A stretch of DNA of 64,000 nucleotides from Chthonomonadales bacterium (GCA_027459625.1 DAIDHP010000015.1:19971-83970), one strand, 5' to 3'; counted from the first letter of the stretch, positions 1 to 8,754 are shown. Notes: generated by a model from the sequence alone, not told the origin. Numbers and translations are program-made.

Positions 1-261
1 GGCTCAACATACGTAAATAACGGTTCTCCGTCAGCCTGAATAACACTCATTCGTCAATCAGCAACATCAATTGTGCAATCAATGGATCTCACGCCCCGCT
101 ATGAAAGCGCATGCGTCCGCGTTGGCATGTTGATACGCACTTGCAACATCCCATGAACTTGATGATATGGATATTCGGAGTTAGCGTTTCGAAAGCCTTG
201 ATTGAATATCTTTTTGGCTTTGGGATACACTATAGGCGATCACATTATTAGGAGGTATGTT
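1..261. other. Non-coding region upstream of prfA
   Basis: No convincing gene is seen. The only signal is a possible promoter for prfA at its right end (202-231). The upstream neighbour lies outside the window. Confidence 0.5.
202..231 (+). promoter_or_regulatory. Possible sigma70-type promoter for prfA
   Basis: TTGAAT at 202-207 and TACACT at 226-231 are separated by 18 bases. Transcription would start near 238, giving a leader of about 24 nt before the TTG start at 262. The match is moderate and AT-rich sequence could give it by chance. Confidence 0.3.
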
Positions 262-1344
262 TTGTCCCTGGAACAAGCAAGCGAAAAACTGGAGGCGTTG
301 GAAGCTCGATATGAAGAGCTAGGCAAGCAGATGATGAATCCGGATATCATAAGTGACATCCATCAATACCATCAAATTCACAAAGCCTGGGGTGATATCG
401 AGGAGGTTGTGACGTCATATCGCAGCTACAAGCAAACTCTGAAGCGAATTGACGACACCGAATCGCTTCTGAGCGATCCCGAGATGAGGGATTTGGCTGA
501 ATCCGAGCTTGCGGACCTGCGAGATCAACGGGATCAGATCGAGGCGAAACTCAAACTGCTTCTGCTACCCAAGGATCCAAACGATTACAAGGATGTAATT
601 GTGGAGATTCGCCCGGCTGCCGGAGGTGAGGAGGCGGCGCTTTTCGCAGGCGACCTTTTACGCATGTATATGAGATATGCGGAGCGAAAAGGGTGGAAAA
701 TCGAAATGATGAACATGCAGGAGACGGGTATCGGCGGATACAGTGATATTTCGTTCTCCGTGAAGGGCAAAGGAGCTTATAGCCAACTCAAGTTCGAAAG
801 CGGCGTGCATCGAGTGCAAAGGGTTCCGGCAACGGAATCGGGAGGCAGAATTCATACATCCACCGCCACCGTGGCAGTGCTTCCAGAAGCGGAGGACGTT
901 GAGGTGGAAATCAACCCGAACGACATAGAAATTGATATATACCACTCCTCTTCGGCAGGCGGACAGAACGTGCAGAAAGTCGCCACCGCCATACGCTTGA
1001 TTCATAAGCCAACAGGGTTGGTCGTAACATGTCAGGATGAGCGCAGCCAGCTTCAGAATAAGGAGAAAGCGTTCAGGATACTTCGGTCCAAGCTATATGA
1101 GCGAGAATTGCAGATGCGCACCGAGGCTAGAACGGAAACCCGACGTTCGATGGTCGGAACCGGTGACCGTTCCGAAAAGGTAAGAACATACAATTTTCCT
1201 GACGGCAGAGTAACCGACCACCGCATCGGATTGACCATCTATAATATCCCTAGCATTCTGGATGGGGATATCCAAGCCTTCATTGACGGCTTGACCACGG
1301 CGGATCAAGCGGAGAAGATGCGTTTGGACAGCCGAATAGATTAA
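262..1344 (+). CDS. prfA: Peptide chain release factor 1
   Basis: RF1 recognises UAA and UAG stop codons and triggers peptide release on the ribosome. The PAT tripeptide that distinguishes RF1 from RF2 (SPF) is at residues 189-191, in the context RVPATESGGRIHTS. The catalytic GGQ is at residues 233-235. The RPAAGGEEAALFAGDLLRMY block is typical of class I release factors. I place the start at TTG 262 rather than at the upstream in-frame TTG 202: a strong GGAGG lies at 251-255, and this gives 360 aa, the usual family length. prmC, which methylates the GGQ glutamine, follows 20 bases downstream, so the two form a functional operon. Confidence 0.97.
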   Translation: MSLEQASEKLEALEARYEELGKQMMNPDIISDIHQYHQIHKAWGDIEEVVTSYRSYKQTLKRIDDTESLLSDPEMRDLAESELADLRDQRDQIEAKLKLLLLPKDPNDYKDVIVEIRPAAGGEEAALFAGDLLRMYMRYAERKGWKIEMMNMQETGIGGYSDISFSVKGKGAYSQLKFESGVHRVQRVPATESGGRIHTSTATVAVLPEAEDVEVEINPNDIEIDIYHSSSAGGQNVQKVATAIRLIHKPTGLVVTCQDERSQLQNKEKAFRILRSKLYERELQMRTEARTETRRSMVGTGDRSEKVRTYNFPDGRVTDHRIGLTIYNIPSILDGDIQAFIDGLTTADQAEKMRLDSRID

Positions 1345-1364
1345 GATTATGAGGTGCGCCTGCC

Positions 1365-2225
1365 GTGTTCCCCAATACCACTGTTGAGGATTATCTAAGA
1401 AAGGGGGAGAATGCCTTAATCAAGGCGGGAGTGGAATATGCGGCGATGGAATCGCGTATCCTGATGGCCCTCGCCACGGGGATGGACAAGATCACCCTGA
1501 TAGCTCATCCGGAACTTCCCCTTTCACAAGATCAAATTGATTCCTTCATGAGCTTAATACACCGCCGATCCGCCAGAGAACCCATGGCGTATCTTCGAGG
1601 TTTTCAGGAGTTTTACGGGCTGGAGTTTATGGTCAGCAAGGATACCTTGGTGCCAAGACCAGAAACGGAGATGCTGGTTGATTACGTCATTCAAACCCTC
1701 GCTCATATGAATCATCCTGTAATTATTGACGTGGGCGCTGGAACTGGATGCATAGGAATATCCGCAGCCGTCAATCATCCTCTGATTCATATATTATCCA
1801 TCGATATCAATTGGAACGCCTTATGCATGACCAGACGAAACGCCATAAGGCATGGGGTTGAAAACAGGCTATCCTGCTTGCATTGCAATCTGCTTGCGGG
1901 AATTGGGACGAATATAGCGGATATCATTGTAAGCAACCCCCCTTATATCCCCGATAGCCAAATCCCATTCCTTCAGCCGGAAGTTGGAGATTACGAACCG
2001 AATTCCGCCCTTGACGGCGGATGGAACGGCTGGAAAGTCATTGAAAAACTGCTTGACGAGGCGAAAGATACTTTGAAGATCGGCGGAATCCTCGCATTCG
2101 AAATCGGTGCGGGAATGGGCGATGAGGCTCCCGAAATTATACAACGACATGGTTGGAAGCTCCTTGAATTGAGAAAGGATTATTCTGGGATCGATAGGAT
2201 GGTTATCACCCAACCCGCAAAATAA
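1365..2225 (+). CDS. prmC: Release factor glutamine methyltransferase (HemK/PrmC)
   Basis: PrmC is an S-adenosylmethionine-dependent N5-glutamine methyltransferase that modifies the GGQ glutamine of release factors. The 286-aa protein has an N-terminal helical domain, the SAM-binding loop DVGAGTGCIGISAA and the diagnostic NPPY motif at residues 191-194, which binds the substrate glutamine. The start is GTG at 1365 with GAGGTG at 1351-1356. It follows prfA after 20 bases, the classic prfA-prmC arrangement, and is probably co-transcribed with it. Confidence 0.96.
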   Translation: MFPNTTVEDYLRKGENALIKAGVEYAAMESRILMALATGMDKITLIAHPELPLSQDQIDSFMSLIHRRSAREPMAYLRGFQEFYGLEFMVSKDTLVPRPETEMLVDYVIQTLAHMNHPVIIDVGAGTGCIGISAAVNHPLIHILSIDINWNALCMTRRNAIRHGVENRLSCLHCNLLAGIGTNIADIIVSNPPYIPDSQIPFLQPEVGDYEPNSALDGGWNGWKVIEKLLDEAKDTLKIGGILAFEIGAGMGDEAPEIIQRHGWKLLELRKDYSGIDRMVITQPAK

Positions 2226-2294
2226 TTGATTAAACGAGCCTTCCCCTTATGGAAAAAACTTTGAGAACGGAATTTTCTCGGAGGCTATCCATAA

Positions 2295-3227
2295 ATGAAA
2301 CGGGGAAACGTCATCCTCTCCCTCTTCGCTTCCATATTCTGCCTGTTTGTTTTCACCGACAATGCGAAATGCAGACAGACAAATGATCTTATGTCACTTG
2401 CGAAAGCACGCAAGTATATGCTCGTATTAATCAATCAAGATCGAATGAGCCACGGATTGAATCCCGTTACAATGGAATCCATCGCCACAAATGCGGGTCA
2501 AAAACATGCGGAGGAGATGGCGAAATACTGTTATCTGGCACATTGGGACAGAGAAGGCAAACTGCCGGAAGAGAGATACAACGAAGCGGGTGGCTCCGGA
2601 TTCGACGAGGAAAACGTTTACCTTGGAATGCATTATTACGGAAATGAGCCAAAAGGCCCCATGCAATTGGAGGCGAACCCCACTTTCACCCGCAAAGAGA
2701 TAGAGGATATCGAATCGACTTATATGAATGAGACGCCGCCTGATGACGGTCATCGCAGGAACATCCTTGATCCTGATCACACTCGAGTGGGTATTGCCTT
2801 GGCGAAATCCAAAACGGCGAATGCGGAAGTTATAACAAATACGCAAGAATTTGTAAATGATGCGATTAAAGTATATAATCTTCCAACGATTGCTGATGTG
2901 GGCGCGAATGTAACCGTGGCGGGACGACTCATCGGCGGTTACCGTTTCAGGGCTGTGACGGTGGGCAGGGATGCCACTCCATCCCCGATGAGCGTTGATG
3001 ATTTGAGAATGACGCGGAGTTACGGTATGCCTCCGGCATACGCCACATACTATCCGCGAGGTTACATTACGCCGGAACCGGTGATTTTTACGAATTCAGG
3101 TGTTTTCTATGTCACTGTGAACCTCAGCGACGCCGGCAAACCAGGTTTATACTACATATCCATATGGCTGCAAGATAATACCGGTCGGGATTTCATAGCA
3201 TCGCAGAGAACCATTCTCGTGAATTAA
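2295..3227 (+). CDS. Secreted CAP/SCP-domain protein
   Basis: A 310-aa protein with an N-terminal signal peptide (hydrophobic stretch about residues 7-22) followed by a CAP (SCP/PR1-like) domain at roughly residues 35-185. Visible family features are the helix MLVLINQDRMSHGLNPV, the H of QKHAEEMAKY, the EENVYLG block and GHRRNILDPDHTRVGIALA. The C-terminal ~110 residues (VTVAGRLIGGYRFRAVTVGRD onward) look like a separate beta-sandwich and I do not recognise them. Bacterial CAP proteins are extracytoplasmic, with few known biochemical roles, so the function stays open. GGAGG lies 12 bases before the ATG. Confidence 0.85.
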   Translation: MKRGNVILSLFASIFCLFVFTDNAKCRQTNDLMSLAKARKYMLVLINQDRMSHGLNPVTMESIATNAGQKHAEEMAKYCYLAHWDREGKLPEERYNEAGGSGFDEENVYLGMHYYGNEPKGPMQLEANPTFTRKEIEDIESTYMNETPPDDGHRRNILDPDHTRVGIALAKSKTANAEVITNTQEFVNDAIKVYNLPTIADVGANVTVAGRLIGGYRFRAVTVGRDATPSPMSVDDLRMTRSYGMPPAYATYYPRGYITPEPVIFTNSGVFYVTVNLSDAGKPGLYYISIWLQDNTGRDFIASQRTILVN

Positions 3228-3228
3228 C

Positions 3229-3250
3229 CCCTCGTCAGATGACGCGGGGG
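3229..3250 (+). terminator. Hairpin after the CAP-domain gene
   Basis: A nine-base stem with one mismatch (CCCCTCGTC against GACGCGGGG) and a four-base loop starts right after the stop codon. No T-tract follows, so intrinsic termination is uncertain. Confidence 0.35.
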
Positions 3251-3282
3251 ATGCCCGCTCCCGCCGTCATTGGGACGAAACA

Positions 3283-4074
3283 TTGACTGAACCCTTTCTT
3301 AATCACCAAAACGCTCAGACAGACATACCATTAATCGAATGCACGGACTTAACCAGAGATTACGGGAAGTTTCGTGCGGTGGATTCCCTTTCGCTTTCCG
3401 TCAAGGCCAGCGAGATATTCGGTTTTCTGGGTCCAAACGGTGCGGGAAAAACCACCACGATACGTATGATCACCGGGCTTATTCGCCCCACTTCGGGCTT
3501 CGCCAAGGTCGGTCCATATGACATTCGAGAATCTCCAATTGAAGCAAAACGCCTGTTTGGCTATATCCCCGACAACCCTTATCTATACGACAAGCTGACA
3601 GGCGGGGAGTATCTGCGATTCATGTCGGATATCTACAATGTTCAGGAGGAGGGATTGAGAGCGAAAATGGATTCGCTGCTGAATCTCTTCGAACTCAAGG
3701 ATAAGGAGCATGACCTTATCCAAGGATACTCCCGCGGAATGAGGCAGAAGATCGCTCTGGCGGGGGCGTTGATCCATAATCCATCAATCATCATTTTGGA
3801 TGAGCCCACCGTCGGGCTGGATCCACGAAGCGCGCGCATACTGCGAGACGTTCTACGCCATTTCGCCGATCATGGCGGCACGGTATTCTTTTCCACCCAC
3901 ATCCTTGAAATCGCGGAGCATCTTTGCGACCGTTTCGCCATCATAAATCATGGCAAGATTTTGACATGCGGCGCGCTGGAGGATTTATTAAACCTGAACC
4001 CCGGCGAGGATAAAACCCTTGAGGATGTATTCCTGCGATTAACCAGCGAAAACAACCCAACTGAACTCCCTTGA
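3283..4074 (+). CDS. ABC transporter ATP-binding protein (ABC-2 / export type)
   Basis: A 263-aa nucleotide-binding subunit. Walker A is GPNGAGKTTT at about residues 50-59, the signature is YSRGMRQKIALAG near 148, Walker B is IIILDEPTVGLDP near 165, and the switch His is in FFSTHILE. The GFLGPNGAGKTTTIRMITGLIRPTSG style is typical of the DrrA/CcmA-like ATPases of ABC-2 exporters. The start is TTG at 3283 with only a weak upstream GGGACG; no better start is seen. It sits 10 bases before a CPBP-family membrane protease gene and no ABC-2 permease is adjacent, so its partner is either elsewhere or is the multi-pass protease itself. The transported substrate cannot be told. Confidence 0.9.
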   Translation: MTEPFLNHQNAQTDIPLIECTDLTRDYGKFRAVDSLSLSVKASEIFGFLGPNGAGKTTTIRMITGLIRPTSGFAKVGPYDIRESPIEAKRLFGYIPDNPYLYDKLTGGEYLRFMSDIYNVQEEGLRAKMDSLLNLFELKDKEHDLIQGYSRGMRQKIALAGALIHNPSIIILDEPTVGLDPRSARILRDVLRHFADHGGTVFFSTHILEIAEHLCDRFAIINHGKILTCGALEDLLNLNPGEDKTLEDVFLRLTSENNPTELP

Positions 4075-4084
4075 GGCTTCAATA

Positions 4085-4948
4085 ATGTCAAGGAACCTTT
4101 TCAATCTTATCTTCCTATGCGTACTTCTGTTAAATCTGACATTGATGCTTCTTGACAAGCTTCATCGCATTAAACACTCCGGAAAAAGCCTTTTCGCCGA
4201 CAAGTGGAGTCTCGTCCATGTCTGGATCGCCGGACAGATAATCGTTGCGGGGATGTTCGTTTTCTTCATATGCAGCGGCATGGCATTGGGCATTTTGTCC
4301 ACATGGATTTCCAAATCGCTTCATCAGGATTTTTTCAACGACATTGTATTGCTTTCCCTGCTTCCTCAGAATATTTTATTGGTCTTTGTACCCGTATTCT
4401 ATATAATCGCTGTTTATGGAGAGCCTTTATCGACCATTGGCTTTCGCTTGTCGCTTAAAAGCCGCGATGCATTCAATGCGTTTGGTTATGGTCTGGTTCT
4501 TCTGGGATTTGGGTGGAGCTTTAACACCTTACTGAATATCACATTGCGGCATTTTCTCGGTTTCAAAGCGTACACGCACCTTGTCCATTTGAATAATCAA
4601 CTGGGTAATGGGAACCTTGTCAAAAACGATATCGCCTCTCCATTGTTAGGGGTTATTCTGTTAGTCATGGGAGCGGTGGTGGCGCCGATAGGCGAGGAGT
4701 TCTTTTTCAGAGGCTTTCTCTATAACGCAGCAAAGAAACGATACGGTGTCATCGCCGGCATTATTCTAAGCTCAGCGGTTTTTGCGCTCGTGCATGGTGG
4801 TCCGTTGCTTATACCTTCGGTATTTCCCGTAGGCTTGGTTCTCGCCTATGCGTATGAGAAATCGGGAAATCTGTGGACCTCGGTAATTATGCATGGAACA
4901 TTTAACGGATTGCAGTTGCTTCTGGCTATCATATGGAAGATTACATAG
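4085..4948 (+). CDS. CPBP-family intramembrane glutamic endopeptidase (CAAX protease-like)
   Basis: A 287-aa multi-pass membrane protein with several hydrophobic segments. The catalytic signature of the CPBP/Abi family is intact: EEFFFRG with Glu204, Glu205 and Arg209, then His237 in FALVHGG and His270 in MHGTFNG. In known members these residues form the active site inside the membrane. It lies 10 bases after the ABC ATPase gene, with GAGG just upstream of its ATG, so the two are probably co-transcribed. Such proteases are linked to prenyl-protein processing or to bacteriocin maturation and immunity; which applies here is unknown. Confidence 0.85.
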   Translation: MSRNLFNLIFLCVLLLNLTLMLLDKLHRIKHSGKSLFADKWSLVHVWIAGQIIVAGMFVFFICSGMALGILSTWISKSLHQDFFNDIVLLSLLPQNILLVFVPVFYIIAVYGEPLSTIGFRLSLKSRDAFNAFGYGLVLLGFGWSFNTLLNITLRHFLGFKAYTHLVHLNNQLGNGNLVKNDIASPLLGVILLVMGAVVAPIGEEFFFRGFLYNAAKKRYGVIAGIILSSAVFALVHGGPLLIPSVFPVGLVLAYAYEKSGNLWTSVIMHGTFNGLQLLLAIIWKIT

Positions 4949-5187
4949 TGTGAAGCCCACTGGCTTGTTTCCACTCGCCGATGGGAAATGCGGTCGAATT
5001 CAACGATGCGACAAAAGACTGAATTTGTCTTCGAGGCGTTTCCGCCATCGTGAAGTTCTTATTGATTGAATGGTGCAATTACATGGGAAAAGGAACGTAT
5101 ACCATATGGGTGCGTGAATACCCGATGGCTTTTTCGCATAAACGTTTTATAGGATAACGTAATTGTTCCTGAAAGAAAGATTTAAGA

Positions 5188-6045
5188 ATGATCAGCAAAA
5201 AATATTTGATAATCATGCCGTTGATATTTTCCGCTGCATTCCTTGCGGGATGCGGCAGAAATATCTTTCCGTTTAATCAGTTCGTTCCACCTCCTGAAAT
5301 CGCGCAAGGCAGGACTTTTCTATCTCAGAACAACGTCGCGAACGCCACCGCCAAATTCAATCAGGCCATTGCGAAGTCCCCTACCAATCCGATCATATAC
5401 GAATTAGTTTGTGAAACCACCAGCGATCTGAACCATCCCGAGTTAACGATCTATTACGCCAATCAGGGTCTAACGGGCTGTACCAAAGCTTCGAACTATG
5501 ACAAAGCGCAACTGAACACTATTATCGCGATGGCTTATCGAAGCCTGGGCAATCTCGACAAGGCGCTGACCTATCACAAAGCCGCGTATGATCTGATGCC
5601 GAGCGATCCGATGATGATGATGAATCTTGGCTACACATATGCGGATATGCCTGGAGGCGGCGAGAACCTTGACGAAGCCCTCTCCCTCACTCAAAAAGCG
5701 GTATCCGCGGCAAGAGCGCAAAACGACCCGGAATCCATCGTCGGAGTGATCATGGATAGTCTGGGATGGGTATATTACAAAAAAGGGGATTACGCAAACG
5801 CCTGCATCAACTTGGAACGAGCGGTATCCCTGGCTCCGGATAAGGCTGTGATACATTTTCATTTGGGGATGACGTACGCTAAAACGGGACGTATCAACGA
5901 TGCCATTGTGGAGATGCAAAGGACGCTGCGCCTGGATCCCGGAGATCGGGATGCGGAGACCCAGTTGAAATCGCTACAGGCGATGGTGAACACGCCGGAT
6001 AACTCAAAGCAAAGCGTCAAGGATACGAGCGCGAACGCCATCTGA
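5188..6045 (+). CDS. TPR-repeat lipoprotein
   Basis: A 285-aa protein with a lipoprotein signal peptide ending in LAGC (Cys22), so it is probably lipid-anchored. Tetratricopeptide repeats run from about residue 40 to 265. They are visible as repeated A..Y...G.Y..A blocks such as IAMAYRSLGNLDKALTYHKAAYDLMPSDP, LGWVYYKKGDYANACINLERAVSLAPDK and LGMTYAKTGRINDAIVEMQRTLRLDPGD. TPR lipoproteins usually act as scaffolds in envelope complexes; no specific partner is encoded next to it. It converges on prs and shares a terminator hairpin with it. Confidence 0.85.
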   Translation: MISKKYLIIMPLIFSAAFLAGCGRNIFPFNQFVPPPEIAQGRTFLSQNNVANATAKFNQAIAKSPTNPIIYELVCETTSDLNHPELTIYYANQGLTGCTKASNYDKAQLNTIIAMAYRSLGNLDKALTYHKAAYDLMPSDPMMMMNLGYTYADMPGGGENLDEALSLTQKAVSAARAQNDPESIVGVIMDSLGWVYYKKGDYANACINLERAVSLAPDKAVIHFHLGMTYAKTGRINDAIVEMQRTLRLDPGDRDAETQLKSLQAMVNTPDNSKQSVKDTSANAI

Positions 6046-6072
6046 AGCGGACAAGCGGATGGCTTGTCCGCT
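6046..6072. terminator. Hairpin terminator between convergent genes
   Basis: A perfect 11-bp stem (AGCGGACAAGC with its complement) and a five-base loop lie immediately after the TPR gene stop and 8 bases before the end of prs. The position fits a bidirectional terminator, though no long T-run is present on either side. Confidence 0.7.
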
Positions 6073-6080
6073 ATCTTCGC

Positions 6081-7031
6081 TTACTCGAACAGGGTCGAGA
6101 TGGATATATCGTTATGTGCGCGATGAATCGCTTCCGCGAATAAAGCGGATACGGAAAGTTGCGTGATCTTAGGATGCCTTTTACTTACAGGCAGAGGAAT
6201 GGTATCCGTAATCACGATCTGAGCGATCTCCGGTCGGGAAGTTAGTTTTTCCACCGCGTTTGCCGCGAGCACTCCATGGGTGCATGCGATGTATATCTCG
6301 GGGTTGCATCCATGATCCAAAAGTGCCTCCACAGCTTCGATGATGCTTCCGCCGGATGTAATCATGTCCTCGATGATAATGGGGGTTTTCCCCTTCACAT
6401 CCCCCGCGAGATGCGTTACGGCGGTGCGCTGATGAGCGGAGTGGTGCTTGTAACCCACCGCCAGAGGCGCCCCCAAGGCGTTCATCACCCGGCGAGTTTT
6501 CTTCACTCTTCCCTCATCCGGCGAAACCACCACGATATCTTTCATCTTCTTATTCACAAAATAATCACTCAGAAGATTGATTGCGGTGAGATGATCCACG
6601 GGGATATTGAAAAAGCCTTGAATGGCGTCTGCGTGAAGGTCCATCACCATCACCCGGTTAGCCCCGGCTGTTGAGATGATATCCGCCACCATCTTTGCGG
6701 TAATCGGTTCGCGGGGGGCGTCCTTTTTCTCCTGCCTGGCGTACCCGTAATAGGGGATTACAGCGGTGATTCGGTGCGCCGAAGCTCGACGCAACGCATC
6801 GATGCAGATGAGAAGCTCCATGAGATTCCTGTCCACGGGGGGACAGGTGGGTTGAATCACATAGGCGTCGAACCCGCGGACACTCTCCTCGAATTTAATG
6901 TACGTCTCACCGTCCGTAAATCGGGATATTTTAAGTTTTCCCAACGGTAGATTCAGATTCTCGCCAATTTTTTGGGCGAGCAAGGGATTTGCAGTGCCTG
7001 AATATATCTTCAGTTCCATGCGGTTAGTCAT
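6081..7031 (-). CDS. prs: Ribose-phosphate pyrophosphokinase (PRPP synthetase)
   Basis: The enzyme converts ribose 5-phosphate and ATP to PRPP for nucleotide, histidine and NAD synthesis. Visible motifs are KIYSGTANPLLA at the N-terminus, the flexible-loop region YYGYARQEKKDAPREPITAK, the metal-binding MVMDLHADAIQGFF and the PRPP-binding loop PIIIEDMITSGGSIIEA. The frame stays open to 7124, but I choose ATG 7031. It has a GAGG upstream and gives 316 aa, the usual length. It also leaves a terminator-like hairpin (7051-7084) in the leader instead of inside the gene. ATG 7019 is an alternative. Confidence 0.96.
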   Translation of the reverse strand: MTNRMELKIYSGTANPLLAQKIGENLNLPLGKLKISRFTDGETYIKFEESVRGFDAYVIQPTCPPVDRNLMELLICIDALRRASAHRITAVIPYYGYARQEKKDAPREPITAKMVADIISTAGANRVMVMDLHADAIQGFFNIPVDHLTAINLLSDYFVNKKMKDIVVVSPDEGRVKKTRRVMNALGAPLAVGYKHHSAHQRTAVTHLAGDVKGKTPIIIEDMITSGGSIIEAVEALLDHGCNPEIYIACTHGVLAANAVEKLTSRPEIAQIVITDTIPLPVSKRHPKITQLSVSALFAEAIHRAHNDISISTLFE

Positions 7032-7050
7032 TAGTCGATTCGCCTCGCAC

Positions 7051-7084
7051 AAAAACAGCCCGTAATCCTTAAGGGAGCGGGCTG
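7051..7084 (-). promoter_or_regulatory. Terminator-like hairpin in the prs leader
   Basis: Read on the minus strand, a 7-bp stem (CAGCCCG against CGGGCTG) encloses a 15-base loop and is followed directly by TTTTT. It ends 19 bases before the proposed prs ATG. It is either the terminator of a transcript arriving from upstream or an attenuator controlling prs. Confidence 0.5.
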
Positions 7085-7150
7085 AAATATTAAGGTACGG
7101 ATCACTCAAGGTGACCGAAATCACGCATAATCAGATGCTGTTTCATCAGC

Positions 7151-7235
7151 GATGCAATTGCAAAAACCGGAACAATGGCTCATGTCGTCTATTTCACGCT
7201 ATGTGAATCGCCGAAATTCGTATGCTGCAATTACC
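7151..7235 (-). repeat. Short inverted-repeat element, copy B
   Basis: On the minus strand this segment resembles the element at 33851-33937. It has an outer AGGTAATTGCA end, a shared interior core (GCGTGAAATAGACGACATGA against GCATGAAATGAACGATATTA) and a TTTTTGCAATTGC end. Total length is about 85 bases. It lies upstream of prs. Confidence 0.5.
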
Positions 7236-7263
7236 TGTATCTTAAGCGATATCCGCTAAAGCG

Positions 7264-7281
7264 TGAGGTGTAATCACCTCA
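7264..7281. other. Small perfect hairpin
   Basis: TGAGGTG and CACCTCA pair around a TAAT loop, between the barrel gene and prs. It may end the barrel transcript, but no T-run follows. Confidence 0.3.
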
Positions 7282-7478
7282 ACCCTTTGATAATTATACC
7301 CTCAATAAATCTCATTTGAGGTCGCCGCAAAACATCCCCGTACGAACGCTTTAAGACGAATACGAGATTTCAAATCACGCCCGCTTATGAATACGCCTCG
7401 TTGCGGAAAGGCACTATTGGGATTTCCCGATGCATTCGCCTGAGAGGTTCGTCATGCAATTGGAAAACGCATGGCGAA

Positions 7479-8054
7479 TTAAAAGCGCACCCCCACGGAG
7501 ATGGTGGTGCCATCCGCTCGCAGACCTGTGCCGATGTCATTGCTGAACCCGCTGACGTAATCATAGGTTCCCTGCAGAAAATATCGGTCGGTGATATCCA
7601 AACCCACCGTTAATCTCAATCCAGGTTGAGTGGTGCCGCCCATGTATCCCGCATTAATGAAATAGATTCCGCCGCCGATGCCTGCGTAAGGACGCACCGT
7701 TTTATCATGCATATCGAACGTCCATATGAGATTGGCTGTTAGCGGCAGCACGAAATTGGTGTTTCCATGCAAATCATGCTGTGAGTAATCGATATCAAAA
7801 TGCACTTGGCCGTTTAAGGGCGAAAAGGCGATGGCGGGGCAGTAATCGAAGCCGAAGGACATCCATGGAACGGACGAAAGCTGCATCATTCCGCCATTTG
7901 AGGGGATGAACATGCCCAACTTAAAAGCCCACTGATGCGTTGGCGGCGGGGCGATATCCTGCGCACTTGCATGTGGAATGACCCATGTCAGAAAAGCCAG
8001 CGCAACCGAACAGACAAGAACAAAACCGCGGAATCCGTTTCGAGTGATTCTCAT
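7479..8054 (-). CDS. Outer-membrane beta-barrel-like protein
   Basis: A 191-aa protein with a signal peptide (hydrophobic core about residues 9-25, cleavage near ASA-Q) followed by alternating polar and hydrophobic strands. It ends in ISVGVRF, a C-terminal Phe as in barrel proteins inserted by BAM. The sequence YFLQGTYDYVSGFSNDIGTG near the end is typical of OmpW/OmpA-type small barrels. The frame is open further upstream, but ATG 8054 has AGGAGA about 8 bases before it and starts directly at a signal peptide. No specific ligand or pathway can be named. A second barrel protein of similar style is at 31753-32331. Confidence 0.7.
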   Translation of the reverse strand: MRITRNGFRGFVLVCSVALAFLTWVIPHASAQDIAPPPTHQWAFKLGMFIPSNGGMMQLSSVPWMSFGFDYCPAIAFSPLNGQVHFDIDYSQHDLHGNTNFVLPLTANLIWTFDMHDKTVRPYAGIGGGIYFINAGYMGGTTQPGLRLTVGLDITDRYFLQGTYDYVSGFSNDIGTGLRADGTTISVGVRF

Positions 8055-8209
8055 CAATCCATCTCCTTGGATGCATATGATATGTCTGATTTTATTGAAT
8101 ATCTTTTCCCCTATGACAACACGAGCATGGAGACGCAAAAAATCGAACGCCTTCCACTCTGCGTGATGGAAACAGGAAGGAGCATTCCGAACAAAAGAAA
8201 TATAAGCCG

Positions 8210-8229
8210 GGGGGATGGGTCGCTCCCCC
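8210..8229 (-). terminator. G/C-rich hairpin after the RRM gene
   Basis: GGGGGA and TCCCCC pair around an eight-base loop just downstream of the RRM gene stop. On the minus strand a T-rich but interrupted stretch follows. Confidence 0.4.
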
Positions 8230-8247
8230 TAGCCTACGAGACAACCT

Positions 8248-8571
8248 TTAGTATCTTTCGCGACGAGAGTTGTGATCTCTCCCCCCGGAATAGGAGCTGC
8301 GACGCCCTCCCTCCGGGCGATTTTCACGATCTCTTGCCTCATTTACGATGAGAGTTCGTCCGCCCATGTTGGATCCGTTTAGAGCGGTGATGGCTTTCAA
8401 AGCCTCGTCATCATTCGCCATCTCGACAAACGCGAAACCTTTTGATCGGTTTGTCTCACGGTCCTTTACAATCACGGAATCCGTTACATCGCCATATGGG
8501 CTGAAAAGATCGGACAGTTGCTCTGCAGTTGTAGTGTAGGGCAGACTTCCGACATAAATGCGTTTGGCCAC
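8248..8571 (-). CDS. Glycine/arginine-tailed RRM RNA-binding protein
   Basis: A 107-aa protein with one RNA-recognition motif at residues 3-80 and a Gly/Arg/Ser-rich tail (GGRRSSYSGGRDHNSRRERY). RNP2 is IYVGSLPY and RNP1 is KGFAFVEM, both with the aromatic residues that stack on RNA. This is the architecture of the small cyanobacterial Rbp and similar bacterial proteins, often linked to cold response or mRNA localisation; its role here is inferred only. The start is GTG 8571 with AAGGAG 8 bases upstream. A 6-bp hairpin (8600-8617) sits just upstream of that ribosome binding site and could modulate translation. Confidence 0.92.
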   Translation of the reverse strand: MAKRIYVGSLPYTTTAEQLSDLFSPYGDVTDSVIVKDRETNRSKGFAFVEMANDDEALKAITALNGSNMGGRTLIVNEARDRENRPEGGRRSSYSGGRDHNSRRERY

Positions 8572-8725
8572 GACTGGGTCTCCTTTTTCTCAAAACTATG
8601 GTCGTTTGCCCACGACCGGGGAACTACCAAATGGCATCTCAAACGATTCGGGAGACTCCAGCCTTCCATATTCGCCACCTGACACCATTCGAAAATCACC
8701 GCCCGCCATTTTTATTACACTGGCG

Positions 8726-8754
8726 ATGACAAAGGATGAATCCTCTTATGTCAA
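8726..8754 (-). promoter_or_regulatory. Possible promoter of the RRM gene
   Basis: On the minus strand TTGACA and TGTCAT are 17 bases apart. This would give an untranslated leader of about 150 nt before GTG 8571. The -10 box matches at 4 of 6 positions. Confidence 0.35.

Noticed and set aside
202..261. N-terminal extension of RF1 from TTG 202
   Set aside because: The extra 20 residues are not part of the family, and a strong GGAGG precedes TTG 262.
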